From a virus, in IMG/VR virus record IMGVR_UViG_3300024518_000519, positions 1-31,301 of that record: a DNA stretch of 31,301 nucleotides. One strand, given 5' to 3'. The notes under the pieces were generated by a model. The model made no database searches. It saw only the letters and a list, made by a program, of their open reading frames with translations, and was not told where the DNA came from. The position numbers and the translations under genes are program-made. Below are positions 21,263 through 27,788 of this stretch, piece after piece (the first letter of the stretch is position 1; each line of letters opens with the position of its first letter).

Positions 21263-22107
21263 AAAAGATACCGGCATTTCAGTTCTACCCCGCTGATTGG
21301 CTGTCCAGCCAGAGGGTTGCCCTTTTGACCTTGGAGGAGGAGGGGGCTTACATCCGGCTTCTTTGCTACTGCTGGAAGAACGGAGAATTGCCCAATGACA
21401 TGGAGCAACTTGCCAAACTGATAGGCAAGGGTGGTTCGGTTTTGCTTGCAACCAAAGTGGCAACCATGTTCCAAGCGGACGGTACACGGTTGTTGCACGA
21501 TAGGTTGGATGCCTTGAGGGGGGAGCGAGAGCAATGGCTGGAGAAGTCAAGGAGGGGAGGACTCGCCTCTGCGGCAAAAAGGGCAAAACAAAGGGAAACA
21601 GGCAAAACTGATTCCAAGGGTGGTTGCGATTTGGTTGAGGATTGCTTGCAACCAAAAGGCAACACTTCATCTTCATCTTCATCTTCTAAGTTCACTCACA
21701 CTACGGAAGTCCCTTCCAAGGATGAAGTGGTGGCTTATGCTGACATGATCGGATTGATTGCATGGCGAGCAGAGGATTGGTGGTTGGGCATGGAGACCAA
21801 GGGGTGGATGATTGGAACAACAGAGGTTCGGAACTGGCAAGCTGGGGTTGCTCAGGCTAAAAAGTATTGGGAAGCTGATGGCAGACCAATGCAAAGGCCG
21901 GGAAGAAACGGAAACCCAGCAGCAGGAGGATCGCCAATGCCCATATGGAAAAAGATACAAGTGATTACTGAGGAACTGGCAACCCACCCCGGCAACAAGG
22001 AGTCAACTTACTATCGTCAGGAGAAACCAGAGGCACGGGCAGCGTTCCGGGCTTTGAAGGTAAAGCTTCGGGAGTTGAAAGAAGAAGAAAGAAGCGCAGC
22101 ATTATGA
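21259..22107 (+). CDS. DUF1376 protein, replication-initiator-like
   Basis: The protein has 282 residues. The ATG overlaps the previous stop. Residues 5-95 (FQFYPADWLSSQRVALLTLEEEGAYIRLLCYCW...) match DUF1376. Then a basic helix (SRRGGLASAAKRAKQR) and a serine run (SSSSSSS, about residues 136-143, encoded by a tcttca tandem repeat near 21667-21687) act as a hinge. The C-terminal half, with AWRAEDWWLGMETKGWMI and NWQAGVAQAKKYWE, resembles replication-protein tails that follow DUF1376. It probably helps start phage replication. Arginine codons are mixed, with 8 of about 20 AGG. Confidence 0.78.
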   Translation: MKKIPAFQFYPADWLSSQRVALLTLEEEGAYIRLLCYCWKNGELPNDMEQLAKLIGKGGSVLLATKVATMFQADGTRLLHDRLDALRGEREQWLEKSRRGGLASAAKRAKQRETGKTDSKGGCDLVEDCLQPKGNTSSSSSSSKFTHTTEVPSKDEVVAYADMIGLIAWRAEDWWLGMETKGWMIGTTEVRNWQAGVAQAKKYWEADGRPMQRPGRNGNPAAGGSPMPIWKKIQVITEELATHPGNKESTYYRQEKPEARAAFRALKVKLRELKEEERSAAL

Positions 22108-22766
22108 CAAAAGCTTATTATCAAGATGATGCAGTTACAATCTATCATGGCGATTGCCGTGAGGTTTTGCCAACGATCAGCGAAGTTGACCTAGTGCTAA
22201 CTGACCCGCCGTATGGAATTGATGGTGGCACAGGGGGAACATCGAAAGGCCGAGGGAAGGGGAATTATGGCGCATCTTTCAATGATACCCGTGAGTTCGT
22301 TGAGGATTGCGTTATTTCTTCCTTATTCAATGTGGCAAAGTGGCGCACATTAGTCGTAACGCCGGGGTTCACAAACATAAACCTCTACCCTCAAGCCGAT
22401 TCCTTTGGAGTGTTCTACTCGCCAGCGGCGTGTGGAATGCAACGGTTTGGGTTTGCTGATTCCAGCCCAATACTTTACTATGGGTGGCATTATCTGCAAG
22501 GAAAGAAACCAGAGGCGTGTTCTAAACAGCTCACGGAGTCGCCAGAGAAGAATGGTCACCCGTGCGCAAAGCCAATCAAGGCATGGACTTGGCTTCTAGG
22601 GAAGACAAGCCAACCCCACAACACCATACTTGACCCATTTATGGGGTCGAGCACAACGCTACGAGCTGCCAAAGACCTACAACGGAAAGCTATTGGTATT
22701 GAATTAAATGAAGAATATTGCGAAATAGCGGCATTACGCATGGCACAAGAGGTGTTGCCTCTATGA
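22104..22766 (+). CDS. DNA methyltransferase (N6-adenine or N4-cytosine type)
   Basis: The protein has 220 residues. DPPYG (residues 34-38) is the catalytic motif of amino-methyltransferases, and DPFMGSSTTLRAA (177-190) is the SAM-binding motif, with CAKPIKAWTWLL before it and GIELNEEYC after it. Motif order with DPPY first fits the beta group. The target domain between them (about residues 60-150) is short. It may modify phage DNA against host restriction, or feed the ParB/glycosyltransferase genes. No AGG arginine codon is present (0 of 8), unlike the upstream gene, suggesting separate acquisition. A terminator follows. Confidence 0.85.
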   Translation: MTKAYYQDDAVTIYHGDCREVLPTISEVDLVLTDPPYGIDGGTGGTSKGRGKGNYGASFNDTREFVEDCVISSLFNVAKWRTLVVTPGFTNINLYPQADSFGVFYSPAACGMQRFGFADSSPILYYGWHYLQGKKPEACSKQLTESPEKNGHPCAKPIKAWTWLLGKTSQPHNTILDPFMGSSTTLRAAKDLQRKAIGIELNEEYCEIAALRMAQEVLPL

Positions 22767-22794
22767 TGACGAAGGTAAACAGCATAGAAACGGT

Positions 22795-22830
22795 CGCATT
22801 GCCCCGCGAAGGGGTGTGCGGCTCGTTTTT
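22795..22830 (+). terminator. Intrinsic terminator after methyltransferase gene
   Basis: CCCC (22802-22805) pairs with GGGG (22811-22814) across a GCGAA loop, extended outward by CGCA/TGCG. GCTCG follows and then TTTTT (22826-22830), a U-tract-like end. It closes the early operon before the dnaA-like gene. Confidence 0.55.
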
Positions 22831-22839
22831 ATTCTTGTC

Positions 22840-22856
22840 TGGTATGATGTGATACC
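22840..22856 (+). promoter_or_regulatory. Extended -10 promoter with palindrome
   Basis: TGGTATGAT (22840-22848) is an extended -10 (TATGAT, five of six matches to TATAAT). GGTAT/ATACC (22841-22845 and 22852-22856) forms an inverted repeat over it, a likely operator. It sits just after the terminator and about 45 bases before the DnaA-C-like gene. No clear -35 box is seen. Confidence 0.45.
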
Positions 22857-22891
22857 GAAGGGGATTAAACCGCTTAGACAAAGAAAATGAC

Positions 22892-23173
22892 ATGAACCTA
22901 AAACAATTAGCACTAGCTGCTGCAGATTATTATGACGTTAGCTATGATAAGTTGAACTCGCCTTGTAGGCAGGCCGAATACACAAGGCCGCGACATATTT
23001 GCCATTGGGTCGCCGCAGAGAGATACACAAAGGCTGAAATTGCAAGATTCTGGAACATCGACAGGACTGCTGTTTATTATGGATGCAAGGTGGTTCAAGG
23101 ACGAATTAACACCAGTAAACAGGAGAGAAAAGACATAAAGGCTTTTATTAGGCACGCGAGAAAATGGGCCTAA
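22892..23173 (+). CDS. DnaA C-terminal-like DNA-binding protein
   Basis: The protein has 93 residues. The pattern LNSPCRQAEYTRPRHICHWVAAERYTKAEIARFWNIDRTAVYYGCKVV is that of the DnaA domain IV helix-turn-helix, where 'R....R....AR' and 'DHSTV.YA.K' are typical; here DRTAVYYGCK replaces the latter. The ATPase domain is absent, so it is a lone DNA-binding domain, as in several phages. It may bind DnaA-box-like sites in the host or phage origin, or act as a regulator. Promoter 22840 probably drives it. Confidence 0.75.
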   Translation: MNLKQLALAAADYYDVSYDKLNSPCRQAEYTRPRHICHWVAAERYTKAEIARFWNIDRTAVYYGCKVVQGRINTSKQERKDIKAFIRHARKWA

Positions 23174-23242
23174 AAAGGGGTTAACACGTTTAACAGTTTG
23201 AAGTTGATAATTAACTTTTGAAAAACAGAAAGGAGGAGCAGC
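23174..23242 (+). promoter_or_regulatory. Intergenic region with two inverted repeats (operator candidates)
   Basis: GTTAA-CACGT-TTAAC (23180-23194) and AAGTT-GATAATT-AACTT (23201-23217) are near-palindromes in an AT-rich spacer. The second includes GATAAT, a -10-like box. They may be operators, possibly bound by the DnaA-like protein upstream. AGGAGG at 23231-23236 is the ribosome-binding site of the next gene. Confidence 0.35.
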
Positions 23243-23455
23243 ATGAACGAACTAATGGACTTAAGCTTTTATTGGATGAGCAGGGGCGACAGGTCGGTCA
23301 TTTACCATTCACTCATGGAGGCCGCTAACCAAGGAAAAGGGGGGACGCCCTACGAGTACACCCTCCATATGCCGCCATTGAAAAAGGCCCACCAGTTTCT
23401 TTCTAGGGATGCGAAGCACCGCAAATGGAACGGATATGATTGGGAAAACGTATGA
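23243..23455 (+). CDS. Small hypothetical protein
   Basis: The protein has 70 residues with a strong AGGAGG site. It is rich in aromatic and basic residues (LSFYWMSRGDRSVIYHSLMEAANQ, HQFLSRDAKHRKWNGYDWENV). It has no recognised motif. The stop overlaps the next ATG (ATGA), so it is coupled to the nuclease gene that follows. Confidence 0.65.
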   Translation: MNELMDLSFYWMSRGDRSVIYHSLMEAANQGKGGTPYEYTLHMPPLKKAHQFLSRDAKHRKWNGYDWENV

Positions 23456-23874
23456 GGCCAACCTACGAAACAAAAGCTGACATTGAGGTGGAGAAGGTAG
23501 TTGCAAGCCAACTCAAAGGAGAGTTTGGGCTAGATTGCCGCAAGTTGCCCATAAGCTATCGCATAGATTGGGCGGTTTTTAAGGGCAAGAAGCTAGTGGG
23601 GTTTATGGAGTTAAAGGCGAGGAAGGTTGCAAAAAACAAGTACCCCACTTTGATTTTGTCTTTAAGTAAACTAATGGCAGGGTGCGAATTGGCAAGCAAA
23701 ACTAACACAATCTTCTGGCTTGGGGTTAAGTGGTCGGACACTTTTGGTGTTTGCCGGATAACCTCGCCCTTTGGAAACATAGAGATGGGGGGGAGGACTG
23801 ACCGGAATGACTCAGCAGACATTGAACCGGTGGCGCATTTGCCTATTGAGGATTTTAAGGAGTTGGTGAGATAA
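23452..23874 (+). CDS. PD-(D/E)XK-type nuclease-like protein
   Basis: The protein has 140 residues. ATG 23452 overlaps the upstream stop and is preferred to the ATG at 23440. The core YRIDWAVFKGKKLVGFMELKARK shows an Asp, then E-x-K (ELK), the D...ExK pattern of restriction-endonuclease-like folds. YPTLILSLSKLMAGCELA, WLGVKWSDTFGVCRI and GGRTDRNDSADIEPVAHLP are blocks seen in a short phage family with this fold. It may process phage DNA ends or degrade host DNA. The catalytic call is inference. Confidence 0.65.
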   Translation: MRPTYETKADIEVEKVVASQLKGEFGLDCRKLPISYRIDWAVFKGKKLVGFMELKARKVAKNKYPTLILSLSKLMAGCELASKTNTIFWLGVKWSDTFGVCRITSPFGNIEMGGRTDRNDSADIEPVAHLPIEDFKELVR

Positions 23875-23892
23875 CAAACAAAACAAAACAAA

Positions 23893-24234
23893 ATGTACGA
23901 ATATAAAGCAAAAGTGCACAGAATAATTGACGGAGACACGGTGGACGTTACCATCGACCTCGGATTCGAGATGACAACAAAACAGCGGATAAGGCTGTAC
24001 GGCATCGACACACCCGAAACCCGGACACGGGACTTGAAGGAAAAGGCAAGGGGCAAGGCTGCCAAGGCTCGGCTTCTTGAATTATTGAATGAGTGCGACA
24101 GGCAGATAGTCGTAAGAACAACTAAAAGAGGCAAATATGGGCGAATCTTGGGGAAGCTACTTCACCCTGATACCCATGAAAACTTTAACCAAACCCTGCT
24201 AAAAGAGGGACACGCGAAAAGGATGGTATTTTAA
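23893..24234 (+). CDS. Staphylococcal-type nuclease (thermonuclease family)
   Basis: The protein has 113 residues. Motifs are clear: IIDGDTVDVTIDLGF (Asp13, Asp15), RIRLYGIDTPET (Arg34, Asp39, Glu42) and RTTKRGKYGRILG (Arg84), matching the metal-binding and catalytic residues of the SNase family. No signal peptide is seen, so it may act in the cytoplasm. There is no Shine-Dalgarno sequence. Its leader is an A/C-only stretch (about 23875-23892) with CAAAA repeats. It follows another nuclease gene, suggesting a DNA-processing or host-DNA-degrading set. Confidence 0.85.
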   Translation: MYEYKAKVHRIIDGDTVDVTIDLGFEMTTKQRIRLYGIDTPETRTRDLKEKARGKAAKARLLELLNECDRQIVVRTTKRGKYGRILGKLLHPDTHENFNQTLLKEGHAKRMVF

Positions 24235-24238
24235 TGTA

Positions 24239-25948
24239 ATGACACTTGAGATATTAGTCAAGCCAGCAAAGTTCCGGGACGCAATTAAGCGACTTGGTAA
24301 AAAGAAACCCGTTGCTAGGAAACTGAGCAGCAAACAATGGGCAGCTATGCCCACACAGATCAGGGAGAGGGCTTACTTCACGGCCAACGTGGAGAGCATG
24401 AAGTTTCTAAACCGCTCCAAAAAGATGATAAAAGACTATCTTGCAGGGGCAAGGGAGATGGTCACCACCCCTGATGGGCGCAGGGTTTCTGCCCTAAAAA
24501 AGACAGGCAGGGCTGACTTCGTTTATGAGATGCAGAAGCTGGCGAAGCAGACAGGCATGGGGAACATACTCCCGCCGGGGGAGGATATGAGCAGGGACAT
24601 GATTGCCCGCACCAAGGATATTGCCAGCGAGACGAGGCTTAACCTGATATTCGATACCCAAACCCAGCAAGCTCAGTCATACGGCTATTACAAGCAAGGG
24701 CAAGACCCCGTCCTCCTTGACGCTTACCCCGCCCAAAGGTTCATCAGGGCAGAACAAAGGAAGGTTCCGCGCCCACTTCATAAGCAAAACCGAAACGAGG
24801 TAAGGCGTAAGGATGACATGGAGTTTTGGCTGAAGATGAATGACCAGAGCATCGGAGGCTTTGGGGTTCCTTTTGGCCCTTGGGGGTTTAACAGCGGCAT
24901 GGATGTTGAGGATGTCAGGAGGGACAAGGCCATACAAATGGGGCTGATTGAGAAGAATGAGCAAGTGCTGCCACCAGAGGATACTTTCAACAAAGGGCTG
25001 AAAGCCTCGGCAGACGTGGAGCCTGAGTTCCTCAAGAAGTTTTTGGATAAGATGGGCATGGATGCCTACACAAACGGGGAGTTTGTTGAGATCATTGAGA
25101 AGATCAGCAATGCACCTGCCCCTGCTCCAGCTAAAAAGGTGGTTGTTCCGCAGGTTGAGCAGATGGTTATTAAGGGATTGCCTGAGCCGGAGAAGTTTCA
25201 GCTGCCAAAGCCACAGCAATCGCTTAAAGACCAGCAAATAATAAACCAAAACTATGCGATAAGAAAATACCTTACAGAAAAAAGGCTAGATGACACGGGA
25301 AGAAAGGAAATTAACCTCCAAAAGGTAAAAGCTAAAATAGACCTAGCCACCAAGAAGTGGGCAAAAAACTCAAACTCTTTTATTAGGGTGAAAAAGGGCG
25401 TGCTCAGGAAAATATTGGAAGACGGCAGGTTCAAGTCGCAACACGAAACCCAAACTAGCGGTGGGGCGTTAAAGCCAATCTATCGCCGGAAGGTGGAGGG
25501 CGAAATGTTTTCATACCCTGAAAACCTTAAACCAGAAAAAAGGCCAATCTATGGTTATGCAACTCAAAACAAGTTTGGGTTTTCTCAAGACAATGCGGGG
25601 AACATTAACAAGCACCCCGCCGTTGATATGTATGGGAAAATAAGAGTAAAACTGAAGGACAGAACAAGAAAAAGAACCACCGTAACTTTTGGGGATTCAT
25701 TGGGGGCGTCATCTTATATACCGACTCCGCTAGAGGACCCAACCCACGAATCGCAGCCCATGTACTCAGTATATTCAGTAGCCAAGGCGATGACTGACCA
25801 CCCCGGTGTGGGGTATGTAGAGCTACAGGTGCATGATGGGGTGAAATTGGATGACATAAGCAGGGTTTATTTTCCCGGTGGAATGGAGCCCTCAGAAGAA
25901 ACAATAAAACTACTCAAAGAGAAAGGAATAAGATGGACAGTAGACTAG
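24239..25948 (+). CDS. Minor head protein-like N-terminus fused to ADP-ribosyltransferase-like C-terminus (MuF-toxin-like)
   Basis: The protein has 569 residues. Residues about 115-240 (RTKDIASETRLNLIFDTQTQQAQSY..., DPVLLDAYPAQRFIRAE..., FGVPFGPWGFNSGMDVEDV) resemble minor capsid / head-morphogenesis proteins of phages. A Pro/Lys-rich hinge follows (292-330). The C-terminal domain (about 385-550) has GVLRKILEDGRFKS, RPIYGYA, YGKIRVKLKDRTRKRTTVTFGDSLG, PTPLEDP and YVELQVHDGVKLDDISRVYFP. These are blocks of a phage/toxin family related to ADP-ribosyltransferases, whose 'E.QIHG' block is near the catalytic site. MuF polymorphic toxins have this design, a capsid domain carrying a toxin. It is far from the portal gene, which is unusual. 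Toxin activity is not proven. Confidence 0.6.
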   Translation: MTLEILVKPAKFRDAIKRLGKKKPVARKLSSKQWAAMPTQIRERAYFTANVESMKFLNRSKKMIKDYLAGAREMVTTPDGRRVSALKKTGRADFVYEMQKLAKQTGMGNILPPGEDMSRDMIARTKDIASETRLNLIFDTQTQQAQSYGYYKQGQDPVLLDAYPAQRFIRAEQRKVPRPLHKQNRNEVRRKDDMEFWLKMNDQSIGGFGVPFGPWGFNSGMDVEDVRRDKAIQMGLIEKNEQVLPPEDTFNKGLKASADVEPEFLKKFLDKMGMDAYTNGEFVEIIEKISNAPAPAPAKKVVVPQVEQMVIKGLPEPEKFQLPKPQQSLKDQQIINQNYAIRKYLTEKRLDDTGRKEINLQKVKAKIDLATKKWAKNSNSFIRVKKGVLRKILEDGRFKSQHETQTSGGALKPIYRRKVEGEMFSYPENLKPEKRPIYGYATQNKFGFSQDNAGNINKHPAVDMYGKIRVKLKDRTRKRTTVTFGDSLGASSYIPTPLEDPTHESQPMYSVYSVAKAMTDHPGVGYVELQVHDGVKLDDISRVYFPGGMEPSEETIKLLKEKGIRWTVD

Positions 25949-26160
25949 GAAGCGAATACCCGAAAATCATAGCCCAACAGGAGGGCGAGGCTTATTTAAT
26001 TCAGACAGGAGAGGAAACAGCACAGGTGGTGGACTGGGATGACAAGGAGAGATACCCAGAAAGCAATCTGCAATCCATTTTGGCCCGTGGATATTGGGAG
26101 GACTTGACCCCGCCACACCCCACACTTGAGGAACTTTTGGCTATTAAAGAAGTGAAATAA
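25933..26160 (+). CDS. Small acidic protein overlapping toxin-like gene (immunity candidate)
   Basis: The protein has 75 residues. ATG 25933 follows GAGAAAGGAATAAG and overlaps the preceding gene by 16 bases. The protein is acidic (EGEAYLIQTGEETAQVVDWDDKERYPESN..., HPTLEELLAIKE) and has no known domain. In MuF and other polymorphic-toxin loci a small immunity gene follows the toxin; its size, acidity and coupling fit that. It could equally be an unrelated structural protein. Confidence 0.55.
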   Translation: MDSRLGSEYPKIIAQQEGEAYLIQTGEETAQVVDWDDKERYPESNLQSILARGYWEDLTPPHPTLEELLAIKEVK

Positions 26161-26161
26161 C

Positions 26162-26806
26162 ATGAGTGAAATTGAAATACATTGTAAGCATTCCAAGCTT
26201 GAGGACATTGCGAGCTTGGTTCCGCACCCTCAAAACCCAAACAAACATCCAGATAAGCAGATTGCTTTGCTGGCCAAGATCATTCGCCATTCAGGTTGGC
26301 GCAGCCCAATAGTGGTGAGCAAACGCTCCGGGTTCATTGTGTCAGGGCATGGCAGATTAGAGGCTGCAAAGCTTCTCAACGTCCAAACCGTCCCGATTGA
26401 TGTGCAGGATTTCAAAACTGAGGCAGAGGAGTTTGCCCACTTGGTAGCCGATAACCGCATAGCTGAGTTGTCAGGGCTTAGTGACGATAAGCTTACCGAG
26501 CTATTGTCAGGGTTGAGTGAGACTGACTTGGACATGGAACTAACCGGCTTTGATGGGGATGAACTTGCCAAGCTTTTAGAGATGAACCACGAAGAGGTGG
26601 AAGGGAGCGAGAAGTTCAGCGAAGCCATTGCGGAGTCAAACAATTACGTGGTGCTTGTGTTCAAGAACGACCTAGATTGGCTTTCCGCGCAATCACACTT
26701 CGACCTTGAGACGGTTACTGCCAAGCGCCAGAACGGCAAGCCGTGGTCAAAAGGCATCGGCAGGGTGGTCGATGGAGCCAGTTACCTCACAAAAATAACG
26801 AAATGA
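26162..26806 (+). CDS. ParB/Srx-fold phage protein
   Basis: The protein has 214 residues. Residues about 10-90 (LEDIASLVPHPQNPNKHPDKQIALLAKIIRHSGWRSPIVVSKRSGFIVSGHGRLEAAKLLNVQTVPI) match the ParB N-terminal domain, with GHGRLEAAK (62-70) as the nucleotide/phosphate-binding box. The domain HLVADNRIAELSGLSDDKLTELL is typical of phage ParB proteins linked to DNA methylases. The C-terminus (about 160-214, NNYVVLVFKNDLDWLSAQSHFDLETVTAK...GIGRVVDGASYL) is a separate conserved module. Its stop overlaps the glycosyltransferase ATG. It probably acts with that enzyme on DNA rather than in partitioning. Confidence 0.82.
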   Translation: MSEIEIHCKHSKLEDIASLVPHPQNPNKHPDKQIALLAKIIRHSGWRSPIVVSKRSGFIVSGHGRLEAAKLLNVQTVPIDVQDFKTEAEEFAHLVADNRIAELSGLSDDKLTELLSGLSETDLDMELTGFDGDELAKLLEMNHEEVEGSEKFSEAIAESNNYVVLVFKNDLDWLSAQSHFDLETVTAKRQNGKPWSKGIGRVVDGASYLTKITK

Positions 26807-27567
26807 GCAAGCCCGTTATTATCTCACCATCCTACAAGAGGGCAAATGGGCTGAAGACCCACAAGCTCATTCCTAGCGTGATTTATTGCGTTGGTGAATC
26901 AGAAAAGGAGGAGTATGAGGGGCAAGGGGTAAACGTGGTGGCTTGTCCTGACAAGGTTAATGGGAATATTGCCAGAGCAAGGAACTGGATTCTTGATAAC
27001 TATGCGAACCAGAAGCTTCTCATTGTTGACGATGACATTGCTAAGATTGGAAGGCACGAACCAGATGGAGACACTTACAAAGTTAATTGGCTCACACCTG
27101 ATGATGTGGGCGACTTAATCCAACAGGGCTTTGACCTATGCAAAGGATTTGGGGCTAGGCTTTGGGGGTTGAACCCTGCAAGTGACAAAGGTGGATACAG
27201 GGAATACACGCCTTTTGGCTGCAATTCTTACGTTAGTGGCTCTTTCTCCGGGTTTATCGACCCCGTGCTGCGTTATGATGAAAACCTACCACTAAAGGAG
27301 GATTATGACATGACAATCCAGCAATGTAACGTCTATAGGCGAGTGCTGCGCCTCAATATGTTTCATATGGTGAAGAACGACCACGGGAACAAAGGAGGTT
27401 GTGCCAACTACCGAACCCTTGAGCGCGAAATGGAGCAGTATGAACTTCTGCTAGCCAAGTGGGGCAGCAAGATTGTCAGGAGAGATAACGGAAGCAAGTC
27501 TGATGGGAAGAAAAAGGCAAGCTATGACATCAACCCGATCATAAATGTGCCTATTGGGGGAGTGTAA
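26803..27567 (+). CDS. TET-associated-type glycosyltransferase (DNA base modification candidate)
   Basis: The protein has 254 residues. ATG 26803 overlaps the ParB stop, and the in-frame upstream ATG lies within that gene. MSKPVIISPSYKRANGLKTHKLIP starts a GT-A-like fold. LLIVDDDIAKIG (Asp76-78) is the metal-binding triad, and EDYDMTIQQCN (166-176) a probable catalytic block; His188 (NMFHMV) and His194 (DHGNKGG) follow. The ISPS, NGNIARARNWI, DDDI, GFGARLWGLNP, SGSFSGFID and EDYDM pattern matches the TET-associated glycosyltransferases known in phages, which sugar-modify hydroxymethylated bases. No TET dioxygenase is in view. Protein glycosylation is the alternative. Confidence 0.7.
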   Translation: MSKPVIISPSYKRANGLKTHKLIPSVIYCVGESEKEEYEGQGVNVVACPDKVNGNIARARNWILDNYANQKLLIVDDDIAKIGRHEPDGDTYKVNWLTPDDVGDLIQQGFDLCKGFGARLWGLNPASDKGGYREYTPFGCNSYVSGSFSGFIDPVLRYDENLPLKEDYDMTIQQCNVYRRVLRLNMFHMVKNDHGNKGGCANYRTLEREMEQYELLLAKWGSKIVRRDNGSKSDGKKKASYDINPIINVPIGGV

Positions 27568-27599
27568 ACGAATAAACAAGAATCATTAACACCGCAAAA

Positions 27600-27788
27600 A
27601 TGGAGAAGTTGCACCAAGGTTGCGAAAAAGTTTCTTACTCCGTGCCAGAGGTGGCTGAAATCTTTGGCATAACTAACTACAGGGTCAGGATGATGGTTAA
27701 ACTTGGGCAGATAAAGGCCATCTTAGCAGGGAAGCAATTGCTCATTATGCACACAGAACTCGAAAGGATACTAAACAGAAATGGATAA
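27600..27788 (+). CDS. Small HTH (excisionase/MerR-like) protein
   Basis: The protein has 62 residues. YSVPEVAEIFGITNYRVRMMVKLGQIKAILAGKQLLIMHTELERIL is a compact helix-turn-helix with a wing, of the excisionase/AlpA type. No Shine-Dalgarno sequence precedes the ATG (ACCGCAAAA). It ends in an overlap with the next gene. It could regulate the packaging operon or act as a directionality factor, but no integrase is seen. Confidence 0.7.
   Translation: MEKLHQGCEKVSYSVPEVAEIFGITNYRVRMMVKLGQIKAILAGKQLLIMHTELERILNRNG

Noticed and set aside
21660-21690. CRISPR-like or mobile repeat
   Set aside because: The tcttca repeat is a short in-frame microsatellite coding for a serine linker.
25605-25904. Minus-strand frame of 99 codons inside the toxin-like gene
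   Set aside because: It shadows the 569-aa gene; no start site, and the translation is Pro/His/Leu-rich noise.
26162-26806. Plasmid-type partitioning by the ParB-like protein
   Set aside because: No ParA gene and no parS-like repeats are seen; coupling to a glycosyltransferase suggests a DNA-modification role.
27600-27788. True excisionase implying lysogeny
   Set aside because: No integrase, attachment site or repressor is visible in the window, so only a generic HTH call is made.
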